From an uncultured Collinsella sp. (lineage in GTDB: Bacteria > Actinomycetota > Coriobacteriia > Coriobacteriales > Coriobacteriaceae): DNA of 50,324 bases. Shown piece by piece: positions 23,099 through 30,930 of the stretch; position 1 is the stretch's first letter; the number at the start of each line of letters is the position of its first letter. The notes under the pieces were generated by a model. The model had not been told where the DNA came from and ran no database searches. It saw only the letters and a list, made by a program, of their open reading frames with translations. The stretch covers positions 1-50,324 of the forward strand of contig CAUGVQ010000003.1 of NCBI GenBank assembly GCA_959602875.1, given 5' to 3'. Both the position numbers and the translations under genes were made by a program.

Positions 23099-23133
23099 GG
23101 AACAGCCGCCGTGCAGGGCGGCTGTTCCCTTAT
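23099..23133 (+). terminator. hairpin after the MetRS-like gene, probable terminator
   Basis: GGAACAGCCGCC and GGCGGCTGTTCC pair around a short GTGCAG-containing loop, followed by CTTATG. The U-tract is weak. A smaller GCGGGC/GCCCGT hairpin precedes it. Confidence 0.6.
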
Positions 23134-23256
23134 GCTCCCATGAATAAACCTTGCATCAATTGGGGTATAGTTGCTGGGTTCGCCCCGCCTTGCCGGCACC
23201 CACCCGGCACCGATGCGGGGCGCTTCGTCGTCTATCCGACCAAGGAGGTACCGCCC

Positions 23257-23796
23257 ATGTCCGAGCTTTCGATTCGCCGCGCGACCGATGCAGACATCAC
23301 CGCTGTCGAGGAAGTCCTGCTCGAAGGCAAGGCCGCCATCGCCGAGCTCGGCATCTCCCAGTGGCAAAGCGACGCCTATCCCAGTCGCGCCGACGTGGCA
23401 AGTGACATTGCGGCAGGCTCCTGCTACGTTGCCGAGGACAGCGCGGGCGAAGTGCTCGGCACCATCTCCCTGTCCTTCGACGGCGATGAGACCTACGATG
23501 CAATCGAGGGCGCCTGGCTTACCGAGAGCACGAGCGCATGCGCTCGCTACGGCACCATCCACCGCACCGCCGTCCGCCGCGCCGCCGCCCGACGCGGCGT
23601 TATGAGCGCGCTGTTCCGCGAGGCAGAGCGCATCGCGCAGGAGCGCGGGTCAGAGAGCGTGCGCGCCGACACGCACCCCGGCAACACCCCTATGCGCCGC
23701 CTTCTCGAGCGCATGGACTTCAGCGAATGCGGTACCATCAGACTCATCCGCGACGACCCCGATCCGGAGCGCGTCGCATACGAGAAACTCGTCTAG
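23257..23796 (+). CDS. GNAT-family N-acetyltransferase
   Basis: A 179-residue GNAT acetyltransferase. It begins IRRATDADITAVEEVL, has the central strand-loop GTISLSFDGDETY, an acetyl-CoA-binding motif A in a variant form (RTAVRRAAARRGVMSALF, matching the Q/RxxGxG/A turn) and the C-terminal TPMRRLLERMDF typical of the family. The substrate is unknown. ATG 23257 has AAGGAGG 7 nt upstream. It is followed after 12 nt by the histidine phosphatase gene, so the two are probably cotranscribed. Confidence 0.87.
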   Translation: MSELSIRRATDADITAVEEVLLEGKAAIAELGISQWQSDAYPSRADVASDIAAGSCYVAEDSAGEVLGTISLSFDGDETYDAIEGAWLTESTSACARYGTIHRTAVRRAAARRGVMSALFREAERIAQERGSESVRADTHPGNTPMRRLLERMDFSECGTIRLIRDDPDPERVAYEKLV

Positions 23797-23808
23797 GGGA
23801 GGCATTGC

Positions 23809-24426
23809 GTGGCAACCCTTTATCTCATGCGTCACGGTCAGACCGAATTCAACGTGCGCAAGCTCGTGCAGGGTCGCTGCGACTCCCCTCTCACCGCACT
23901 CGGCGAAACGCAGGCGCGCCGCGCCGCCGCATGGTACCGAGAGCATGGTGTGCAGCCCGTGCGCCTCGCCACCTCGCCCCTCGGCCGCGCGCGGCGCACG
24001 CTCGACATCGTGATCGAAGAGAACCCCGGCTTCGAGCTACTCCCCCGCACCGACGAGGACGGCCTTATGGAGCGCTGCTACGGTGTCTACGAGGGAAGAC
24101 CTATGGACGAGTTCCCCATCAGCCCCTGGGTACCGGGCAACGCGCTCGTCTCGTGTGGCGGCGATTCCGAGGAGAGCGCCCGCGAACGCATGGTGGGCAC
24201 CTTGCGCTGCCTTATGGACGAGGCGGCGAGCGGGGACGTGCTCGCCGTCGCGCACGGGTCGATTATCACGCTCTTCAAGACCACGATGGAGCCCTACGCC
24301 CGCTGCGACCAGGACGTGAAGCTCGCCAACTGCTGCATCCTTACCTTCGACTATGATCCGGCGACGCAAACGTTCGCCAACACACGCATCGTCAACGTGG
24401 CCGAGCCCGGCGCGCTCGAGCGCTGA
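23809..24426 (+). CDS. histidine phosphatase (phosphoglycerate-mutase-like) family protein
   Basis: A 205-residue member of branch 1 of the histidine phosphatase superfamily. The RHGQTEFN motif carries the phospho-His and Arg, followed by SPLTALGETQA, LATSPLGRARRT and a second catalytic His in AVAHGSIITLF. It probably dephosphorylates a small metabolite rather than acting as a glycolytic mutase, since it is shorter than GpmA and lacks its insertions. The GTG start has GGGGAGG upstream at 6-7 nt. It forms a pair with the GNAT gene. Confidence 0.9.
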   Translation: MATLYLMRHGQTEFNVRKLVQGRCDSPLTALGETQARRAAAWYREHGVQPVRLATSPLGRARRTLDIVIEENPGFELLPRTDEDGLMERCYGVYEGRPMDEFPISPWVPGNALVSCGGDSEESARERMVGTLRCLMDEAASGDVLAVAHGSIITLFKTTMEPYARCDQDVKLANCCILTFDYDPATQTFANTRIVNVAEPGALER

Positions 24427-24500
24427 CGCCGCCTTCGGTGGTCCCTCTGCCGCAAAACGGTTCTTCCGCAACACGCGACAGTGCATCCCATCGGGCAAGA

Positions 24501-24635
24501 ATCGAAGTAATGCACCCGAGGAAACGCCCGCGGAGGAACCGCCGGTAGAGAGCCTGCAAAAACCGAAGTGATGCACCCGGCACCGTGAAAAGCGCCGAAT
24601 CGCGCATTACCGGGTTCACTACTTCGGTTTCTGCA
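24501..24635. repeat. long hairpin with three copies of a CGAAGTRATGCACCCG-type motif
   Basis: Arms 24555-24580 and 24610-24635 (starting TGCAAAAACCGAAGTG and ending CTTCGGTTTCTGCA) pair over 26 nt with about five mismatches. A third, direct copy of the core (ATCGAAGTAATGCACCCG) lies at 24501-24518. It sits between convergent genes (histidine phosphatase and UbiB kinase) and may act as a bidirectional terminator or be a REP-type repeat. The rest of the 24427-24695 gap shows no gene. Confidence 0.65.
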
Positions 24636-24695
24636 TAAGCCGCACCCGTGCTCGCAGCGCTACGCAGCAGGCGCCGGCGCATCGAGCGCGCCGCG

Positions 24696-26483
24696 CTACC
24701 GCCGTTTGCCGTGGCTGTTGCGCCAAATCTCGCGGCCGAGCATAAGGGCAAGCACAAGCGCCGAGGTGTAGCCCAAAAAGCCGATGACGGGGATGCCCAT
24801 GATGACCGGCTCGATTTTTGCATAGTACACAACCGATGAGCCGATGAAGAGACCCGCGATGACGATTGACATCGACATGCGGTCCACGATGCCGCCCACG
24901 CGCTTGAGGACCTCTTCGGAGCCGATGACCTCGGTGTTGAACTTGAGCTGGCCGCGCGTGAGCATGCGCGACGCAAGGCCGATGTGCTCCGCCGCCTCGA
25001 GCGTCCCCTTTGCGGCGCGGGCAGAGCTACGGGCGAGGTCCCCCGCCATCTCGCGCGCCCGAGCGTAGGAGCTCTTCTCGTTTTGAATGTGCGCGGTGAT
25101 GATCTCGATCATGTTGACGTCGGGCATGTACTCGGTGAGCAGTCCCTCGAGCGTCACCATGCCGCGCGCGAACATGGTGACCACGCTCGGCAGCTCGACG
25201 TTGTTCTTCCTCGTGAGGTTGATAAGCGAGGTCAAGAACTTGCCTATGTCCAAATCGCGCAGGTCGAGGCTGCCGAAATCCTGGACGATGAAGTCGAGGT
25301 CAGAGAGAAACGCCGTGTGATCGATCTCGGACGAGTTGCCGCGCGTCACCGCGAAGCGCATGAGCGAGTCCTTGAGCTTGGGCACGTCGTCCTCCGCAAC
25401 GGAGAAGACGATGTCTTTCACGAGCCTGCGGTCGTGCGTCGACATGCGCCCCACCATGCCGAGGTCGATGAAGTAGATGACGCCGTCGCGCAGGATGATG
25501 TTACCGGCGTGCGGGTCGGCGTGGAAGAAGCCGTAGTCGAGGACCTGCGTCGCATAGTCGTCGACAATGCGCGCACCTACCTCCTTAAGGTCGTATCCGA
25601 CGGCGACGAGCGCCTCGGGGTCGGCGATCGAAATGCCGTCTACGTAGTCCATCACCACGACGTGCTCGGTGCAGAGGTCCAGATAGGAACGCGGGCACGA
25701 GACGCCGGGCGTTGAGACGTGGTACGCGTAGAACTCGTCGAGATTGCGCGCCTCCATGAGGAAGTTCGTCTCCTCGCGGAAGGACTGCCAGAGCTCCTCC
25801 ACCACATCACGCAGGTCAATGAACTGATCGGTCTTCACAAAACGCGAGATGTGGCGCACGAGCGAGCGCATGATGTCGATATCCTGCGCCATGACCTGCT
25901 GAGCGCCGGGGCGCTGGACCTTGATGGCAACGTCCTCGCCGGTAATGAGGCGCGCTCGGTGCACCTGGGCGAGCGAAGCACTGCCCAGGGGGTTGGGGTC
26001 GACCGCGTCGAAGATCTCGCCCAGCTTCTGGCCGTACTCCGCCTCGAGACACTCGAGCACCACCTTGTACGGCACGGGGTCCACCTCGGTGCGCAGGCGG
26101 CGGAGCTCGTCGCAGAAGCGCTGGGGCAGGATCTCGGAGCGGTTGGCGAGAATCTGCCCCATCTTGACGAACATCGGGCCGAGTTCCTCGAGCATGCAGC
26201 GCAGGCGCACCGGCGTGATGTTGTTCCACACCTCGTACTTGCGCGCGATATGGAAGATGGTGGCGATGCGTCGGCGCCGGCCGACCGGCGTCAACTGGTA
26301 CTTCTCGGCATCCGCCATGACTTCGGGCTCAGCGGGGACCGTGTCGACGGCGCGTTCGCGACGGCGCGCCGTGCGACTCGGCACCGCCTCCTCTTCACCC
26401 ATGCCCTGCTCGAACTCCGGTTCCTCGGGAACGAGAGGCTCATGCGCTGCCGGATTGTCTGTGAGCCCTGTGTCTTTTGCCAC
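24696..26483 (-). CDS. ABC1/AarF/UbiB-family atypical kinase
   Basis: A 595-residue membrane-associated atypical kinase of the UbiB/ADCK family. The family-specific KxGQ motif is present (MFVKMGQILANRSE), the Ala-rich nucleotide loop is LGSASLAQVHRA, the ATP-binding Lys is in AIKVQRPG, and the catalytic and metal sites are HADPHAGN and FIDLGMV. Two C-terminal helices (about 535-590) anchor it. Family members use ATPase activity in isoprenoid-lipid or quinone metabolism. The first 60 residues are acidic and variable. The start is a GTG at 26483, 6 nt after the small phasin-like gene, an arrangement suggesting they work together. Confidence 0.93.
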   Translation of the reverse strand: MAKDTGLTDNPAAHEPLVPEEPEFEQGMGEEEAVPSRTARRRERAVDTVPAEPEVMADAEKYQLTPVGRRRRIATIFHIARKYEVWNNITPVRLRCMLEELGPMFVKMGQILANRSEILPQRFCDELRRLRTEVDPVPYKVVLECLEAEYGQKLGEIFDAVDPNPLGSASLAQVHRARLITGEDVAIKVQRPGAQQVMAQDIDIMRSLVRHISRFVKTDQFIDLRDVVEELWQSFREETNFLMEARNLDEFYAYHVSTPGVSCPRSYLDLCTEHVVVMDYVDGISIADPEALVAVGYDLKEVGARIVDDYATQVLDYGFFHADPHAGNIILRDGVIYFIDLGMVGRMSTHDRRLVKDIVFSVAEDDVPKLKDSLMRFAVTRGNSSEIDHTAFLSDLDFIVQDFGSLDLRDLDIGKFLTSLINLTRKNNVELPSVVTMFARGMVTLEGLLTEYMPDVNMIEIITAHIQNEKSSYARAREMAGDLARSSARAAKGTLEAAEHIGLASRMLTRGQLKFNTEVIGSEEVLKRVGGIVDRMSMSIVIAGLFIGSSVVYYAKIEPVIMGIPVIGFLGYTSALVLALMLGREIWRNSHGKRR

Positions 26484-26489
26484 GATGCG

Positions 26490-26936
26490 CTACGCTTCCG
26501 TACTCTCGGCGTCCGAATCTGCGGCGGTCGTCTCGCCAACTGCCTCCTCGGCGGGTTCATCGACCTCCACCTCGACGGTCACGGTCGCGTTGTCGGCAGA
26601 ATCCACCAAATCGCGTACGTGAGCGAGGAAGTCGATGCGCTCCGTCTTGGTCATGGGGCGCACGCGGGCCATGATGAGCTCATCCAAGATGCGCTCGGCA
26701 ACGGTGGCACCCTGCGTGCTCAAACGATCGGTCGCCTCGGAAAAGGCGCCACCCGCCTGCTGGAAGATATCGGCCATGGACTTTCCAAAGTCGCTCTGGG
26801 CGGCGTCGTTGCGCACCTCGGAGCCCTTGGCGGCAAGGTCGTCGAAGACCTCTTTGCCCTTCTCGGCTGCCGTGGCGGCCACACCGAGGCCGACGTTAAC
26901 CATGTTGTTTACGATGTCCTCGAACTTCTGAGCCAT
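26490..26936 (-). CDS. small phasin-like helical protein next to the UbiB kinase
   Basis: A 148-residue, helix-rich acidic protein (for example EDIVNNMVNVGLGVAATAAEKGKEVFDDLAAKGSE), with the amphipathic repeat pattern of phasin- or PhaF-like proteins that coat hydrophobic surfaces. The last 25 residues are Glu/Asp/Ala-rich. No enzyme motif is seen. ATG 26936 follows AAAGGTGAG. It lies directly upstream of the UbiB kinase gene (6-nt gap) and downstream of the C69 peptidase. PhaF-like and UbiB proteins are often neighbours in Firmicutes and Coriobacteria; the function is unknown. Confidence 0.75.
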   Translation of the reverse strand: MAQKFEDIVNNMVNVGLGVAATAAEKGKEVFDDLAAKGSEVRNDAAQSDFGKSMADIFQQAGGAFSEATDRLSTQGATVAERILDELIMARVRPMTKTERIDFLAHVRDLVDSADNATVTVEVEVDEPAEEAVGETTAADSDAESTEA

Positions 26937-26994
26937 GGTCTCACCTTTCTTACAGCAACAACATTGCCCTTCTTCTACCCGCTTGCCCGCCATC

Positions 26995-28542
26995 TTAGTT
27001 GTCGGACATGGCGAAGGCGTTTTTCATCGAGAGGCTCGTGGTGAACAGCACGTTGGAAAGGAGCTTCTCGGTCTCTCGCTTCAGGTCCTTTGCCATGCGC
27101 TCGTTGGCGTCCTTGAGCAGGTACGGAGCGGCCTCAGCCTCCAGGTCGGCTATGGCCGCGTCGGTCTCGCGCAGCATCTGATGACCGAGCGCTCCCACCT
27201 TTTCGGTGTAGCGCTCGATATGGGCGGAGTTCTCGCGGAAGCGCGCGTCGGCGAGTGCCGCGATCAGGCGGTTCGCCCAGTAGAAGCTCTCGCTCGTCAC
27301 GCGCTCAGTCGTGTTCTCCAGATACGCCGGCGCCTCGTCTACGTTGGCGTAGAAGGGCACGAGCGCGTTGAAGACGTTCGAGCCGAACGCCATCCACTGG
27401 ACGCCGCGGCAGCTCTCGGGCTTATCGGGGCGGATCTGCAGCACCGCGAGCTGACCGTTGCGATTGATACCAATGGGACGGTAGAGGCCGCGCGTCGCCT
27501 CGGTGCCGAGCTTGCCGTACGGGTCATAGGGCGTGCCCTGGTAATGGGCCGAGAGCACGTACTTCACGTCCTCGATGGTGAGCTTGCGCTCCGGGACGCG
27601 GCACCAGGGAATGTTGTCCGACTCGGGGCGCAGCGCCGCCGCGGGACCGTCCCACCTATCGCTCGGGTTGAGGCAGCGCTGCATGTACCAGGCGCGCGGG
27701 GTGTTGTAGACGTGGTCGCTGTCAGAATGCGAACCGAAGGCGTCGCGCGGGTTGAAGACATCGGAGACCGGTGAGGCGGATGAGGCCTCTGCCGCAAAGC
27801 CCACGCTGCCCGAGGAGAGCGTGAGGTCGAGGTGGTTCTTGGCCATCCAACTGCGCAAATCGGCGCTCGCCATATGCTCCTTCTGAGCACCCTCCGCGTC
27901 TGCGAGGTCAAAGGAATCGATGCCGAGCTGGTTGGGCATGGTCACATAGGCGTCATCCGGCACGCGACGGGCGATCCAGTGGTGACCGCCTACGGTCTCG
28001 AGCCACCAGATCTCGTCCACGTCAGAAAACGCGATGCCGTTCATCTCGTAGGTGCCGTAGCGTTCGAGCAGCTCGCCCAGGCGCTGAACGCCCTCGCGGG
28101 CGCTTCTGATGTAGGGCAGCACGAGGGTGACCATGTCCTCCTCGCCGATGCCGCCCGGCACCTCGGGCTCAAAATCCTCCTCGCCCTCACGGCCGTGCGC
28201 AGGGCGCAGCTCGACCAGAGGGTCCGCGCCGAGCACGCGCTCATTGCTCGTGATTGTCTCGGTCGCCGTCATGGCAACGTTGGCCTCGTTGATGCCCGCA
28301 GCCGCCCAGATGCCGTGACCGGGCAGGGCATCGGGCACCGACATGTAGCGCATGGGGTTATCGGGGAGCTCGATGGTCACATGGGACGCCGTCGCCGTGT
28401 AGGTGCGCGGCTGCTCCTCGGGCGAGACGACATGCATCTTCTTGGGCTCGAACTGCCCGCCCGGTGAATCCTCGTTGCGCGCGATGATGGTAGAGCCGTC
28501 AAAACTCGCCGCTTTGCCAATCAGAATGGTGGTGCAGGCCAT
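26995..28542 (-). CDS. C69-family dipeptidase (PepD type)
   Basis: A 515-residue Ntn-hydrolase of peptidase family C69. The N-terminus MACTTILIGK places the catalytic Cys at residue 3, which becomes the nucleophile after processing. SFDGSTIIARNEDS follows, and further family segments are GINEANVAMTATETI, GEEDMVTLVLPYIRSAREGV and WWLETVGGHHWIARRVPDDAYV. It hydrolyses dipeptides, with broad specificity in characterised relatives. There is no classical signal peptide, so it is probably cytoplasmic. ATG 28542 has CGGGAGGG upstream; an in-frame start at 28584 would move the nucleophile away from the N-terminus. It lies 116 nt after ruvB on the same strand. Confidence 0.93.
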   Translation of the reverse strand: MACTTILIGKAASFDGSTIIARNEDSPGGQFEPKKMHVVSPEEQPRTYTATASHVTIELPDNPMRYMSVPDALPGHGIWAAAGINEANVAMTATETITSNERVLGADPLVELRPAHGREGEEDFEPEVPGGIGEEDMVTLVLPYIRSAREGVQRLGELLERYGTYEMNGIAFSDVDEIWWLETVGGHHWIARRVPDDAYVTMPNQLGIDSFDLADAEGAQKEHMASADLRSWMAKNHLDLTLSSGSVGFAAEASSASPVSDVFNPRDAFGSHSDSDHVYNTPRAWYMQRCLNPSDRWDGPAAALRPESDNIPWCRVPERKLTIEDVKYVLSAHYQGTPYDPYGKLGTEATRGLYRPIGINRNGQLAVLQIRPDKPESCRGVQWMAFGSNVFNALVPFYANVDEAPAYLENTTERVTSESFYWANRLIAALADARFRENSAHIERYTEKVGALGHQMLRETDAAIADLEAEAAPYLLKDANERMAKDLKRETEKLLSNVLFTTSLSMKNAFAMSDN

Positions 28543-28658
28543 GGGCCGTCCCTCCCGTCGTCTCGAAACCGTTTCCGCAGCCATGGTAGCTCATATGGAG
28601 AGCAGCGGCGAGACGGACTGCACGGGCGACGCCGATCTGCCCTAAAGAGGTCTTGCCT

Positions 28659-29726
28659 CTATGCCGGAGGCTCCACACCCAGATGCTCGAACGCGGCAAG
28701 CGTGGCCTGACGGCCCTGCGGGGTGCGGACGATAAGGCCGCGTTGCAGCAAGTATGGCTCGTACACGTCTTCGAGCGTCGCGGGGTCCTCGCCGACCGCG
28801 CTCGCGAGCGTGGAAAGTCCCACGGCACGGCCGCGATAGGTCTTGGCGAGCGTCTCCAAGATGCGGATGTCCATCCAATCGAGCCCGAGCTCGTCGATCT
28901 CAAAGAACTCCAGCGCCTCGCGGGCGATCGAGAGGTCAACCGAGCCCGTTCCGCGCACCTGTGCGTAGTCGCGCACGCGCTTGAGCAGGCGGTTGGCAAG
29001 ACGCGGTGTGCCGCGCGAGCGCGAGGCGATCTCGATTGCGGACTCCTCGTCCACCTCCACCCCCAGGATGGAAGCGGAGCGCAGGACAATCTGCGCGAGG
29101 TCGCGCACCGCATAGTAGTCGAGCCTGAACGAGATGCCAAAGCGGTCGCGCAAAGGTCCGGTGAGCATGCCCGAACGCGTCGTTGCACCCACAAGCGTGA
29201 AGTGCGGAATCTCGAGCCTGATGGAGCGGGCGGCAGGGCCCTTGCCGATCACGATATCGAGGGCAAAATCCTCCATCGCGGGATAGAGAATCTCCTCCAC
29301 CGAACGGTTCAGGCGGTGAATCTCGTCAATGAAGAGCACGTCACCGGGCTGGAGGTTGGTGAGAATGGCGGCGAGGTCTCCCGTGCGCTCGATAGCGGGG
29401 CCGGAGGTCGTCTTGATCTGGGCGCCGAGCTCATTTGCCACAACGGTCGCGAGCGTCGTCTTGCCGAGGCCGGGAGGGCCCGAGAAGATGACGTGGTCGA
29501 GGCACTCACCGCGGCTCTGCGCCGCCTCGATAAGGATGCGGAGGCTCTGCTTGATATGGTCCTGCCCGCAATAGTCGTCGAGCTTCTGGGGACGAAGCGA
29601 ACGCTCTACATCGAGGTCGTCGGAGGTGAGGTTACCGGTCACGAAGCGGTCACCGTGCACCGCGCGCGCGGCGGGCGCCGGGGCGTCATCAAACAGATCG
29701 CGCGAGTCATCGGCTTCCCACATCAT
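28659..29726 (-). CDS. ruvB: Holliday junction branch migration helicase RuvB
   Basis: A 355-residue AAA+ motor that, with RuvA, drives branch migration of Holliday junctions. Walker A is FSGPPGLGKTTLA, Walker B VLFIDEIHRLN, sensor 1 LVGATTRSG, the arginine finger is in PLRDRFGI, and the C-terminal winged helix follows (RGRAVGLSTLASA). ATG 29726 overlaps the ruvA stop; a second ATG at 29723 is equally possible. It has a longer N-terminal extension of about 30 residues. It is the last gene of the ruvCAB unit. Confidence 0.98.
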   Translation of the reverse strand: MMWEADDSRDLFDDAPAPAARAVHGDRFVTGNLTSDDLDVERSLRPQKLDDYCGQDHIKQSLRILIEAAQSRGECLDHVIFSGPPGLGKTTLATVVANELGAQIKTTSGPAIERTGDLAAILTNLQPGDVLFIDEIHRLNRSVEEILYPAMEDFALDIVIGKGPAARSIRLEIPHFTLVGATTRSGMLTGPLRDRFGISFRLDYYAVRDLAQIVLRSASILGVEVDEESAIEIASRSRGTPRLANRLLKRVRDYAQVRGTGSVDLSIAREALEFFEIDELGLDWMDIRILETLAKTYRGRAVGLSTLASAVGEDPATLEDVYEPYLLQRGLIVRTPQGRQATLAAFEHLGVEPPA

Positions 29727-30340
29727 GCATCCATCCCTAAGCGCTTGAGCGAGGCGGCGAGGATATCCTCGACGCGCATATCCTGACCATCATACCCTTC
29801 GAGTGCAAGATCGGTCTCCTGCGGACTGAAGCCCATGGAGAGCAGCGCCGAGCGCGCGTCCTCGATAGCCGTGCTCGTGGTCGCGCCGAGCGGCAGCTGC
29901 GCCGCAAGGGGAACGGCCGCGCCCGAGAGGCTGCGATCTTTGGCAAGTGTGCTCTTGAGCTCGAGTATCAGGCGCTGAGCGGTCTTCTTGCCCACGCCCG
30001 GGACCGTAGCCATGCTCTTGGCGTCCTCTGCCATGACGATGGTGTAGAGCTGGGCCACCGAGAACTTGGAGAGGACCGACAGCGCCATGCGCGGACCCAC
30101 GCTCGACACAGCGATAAGGCGGTCGAACATGGTGCGCTCCTCTACCGTGGCAAAGCCGTAGAGCGCCATGGCGTCGTTAGCGAGGCGAAACCGCGTATAG
30201 AGCCTGACCTCATCCCCCACCGCCGGCAGCGATGCCGCCGTGGTGCCCGAGATGCCGAGCTCAAACCCCACACCCGATACATCCACCACCGCAACAGACG
30301 GGGTGGCTTCCAGAAGTATGCCGTGAACCTGAGCAATCAT
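29723..30340 (-). CDS. ruvA: Holliday junction binding protein RuvA
   Basis: A 205-residue tetrameric DNA-binding protein that loads RuvB onto Holliday junctions. It has the N-terminal OB-fold (beginning MIAQVHGILLEATPS), two helix-hairpin-helix motifs (MFDRLIAVSSVGPRMAL and TVPGVGKKTAQRLILELK), then a linker and the C-terminal RuvB-binding domain (ALLSMGFSPQETDLAL). Start and stop codons overlap those of ruvC and ruvB (ATGA in both cases), so the three genes are translationally coupled. Confidence 0.97.
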   Translation of the reverse strand: MIAQVHGILLEATPSVAVVDVSGVGFELGISGTTAASLPAVGDEVRLYTRFRLANDAMALYGFATVEERTMFDRLIAVSSVGPRMALSVLSKFSVAQLYTIVMAEDAKSMATVPGVGKKTAQRLILELKSTLAKDRSLSGAAVPLAAQLPLGATTSTAIEDARSALLSMGFSPQETDLALEGYDGQDMRVEDILAASLKRLGMDA

Positions 30341-30861
30341 GAGTAGGGGTTACCTTTCTTCTGAACGTAGCCGCCGCCGGTGAGCTCGCCGGTGCGCACG
30401 AGGTGCGCATGGCAGATAGCACAGGCGAGGGCGTCTGCCGCGTGGTCTGGCTTTGGATCGTGATCGAGATGCAGAAGGCTGCGGACCATGAAGGTCACCT
30501 GACGCTTGTCCGCCGCGCCGGTCCCCACCACGGCCTGCTTGATCTGCATGGGGGTATACTCCCCCACCGAGACTCCGGCAAGCGAGCAGGCAACGAGCGC
30601 CGCCCCGCGGGCGTGCGCGGTAGGGATAGCGGAGCGAACGTTCGCCCCGAAGTAGATACCCTCGACGGCCGCCGCCTCGGGCCCGTAGCGCCCCACGACG
30701 CGAGCCAGATCGTCCACGATGATGCGGAGGCGCTGATCGAGCGGCTCGTCCGCCCCGGTGTGGATGCAGCCGTAGGCCCGGCAGCGGACCTCGCCGCCGC
30801 GCTCCTCCACGATGCCCCATCCAGTGTTTGCCAAACCGGGGTCGATGCCCAATACGATCAT
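30337..30861 (-). CDS. ruvC: Holliday junction resolvase RuvC
   Basis: A 174-residue RNase H-fold endonuclease that cuts Holliday junctions. Catalytic acidic residues are Asp7 in LGIDPGLANTGWG, Glu67 in AVEGIYFG, and the C-terminal group Asp139/His140/Asp143 in PKPDHAADALA. Start ATG 30861 has GGGGAGG upstream. It is the first gene of the ruvCAB operon and is preceded by a LexA box that overlaps the promoter, so induction by DNA damage is expected. Confidence 0.98.
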   Translation of the reverse strand: MIVLGIDPGLANTGWGIVEERGGEVRCRAYGCIHTGADEPLDQRLRIIVDDLARVVGRYGPEAAAVEGIYFGANVRSAIPTAHARGAALVACSLAGVSVGEYTPMQIKQAVVGTGAADKRQVTFMVRSLLHLDHDPKPDHAADALACAICHAHLVRTGELTGGGYVQKKGNPYS

Positions 30862-30873
30862 ACGCCTCCCCTC

Positions 30874-30915
30874 AGCGCTAGAACATTTGTTCTACTATAG
30901 CACGCGTCTAGCGCT
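30874..30915 (-). promoter_or_regulatory. LexA (SOS) box and promoter of ruvCAB
   Basis: GAACATTTGTTC (30881-30892) matches the Gram-positive/actinobacterial LexA box GAAC-N4-GTTC. A TATAGT -10 on the minus strand lies just upstream of it, so bound LexA would block initiation. The block is enclosed by a 9-bp inverted repeat AGCGCTAGA (30874-30882) and TCTAGCGCT (30907-30915). Confidence 0.85.
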
Positions 30916-30930
30916 AGGGGAAGGATGGGC

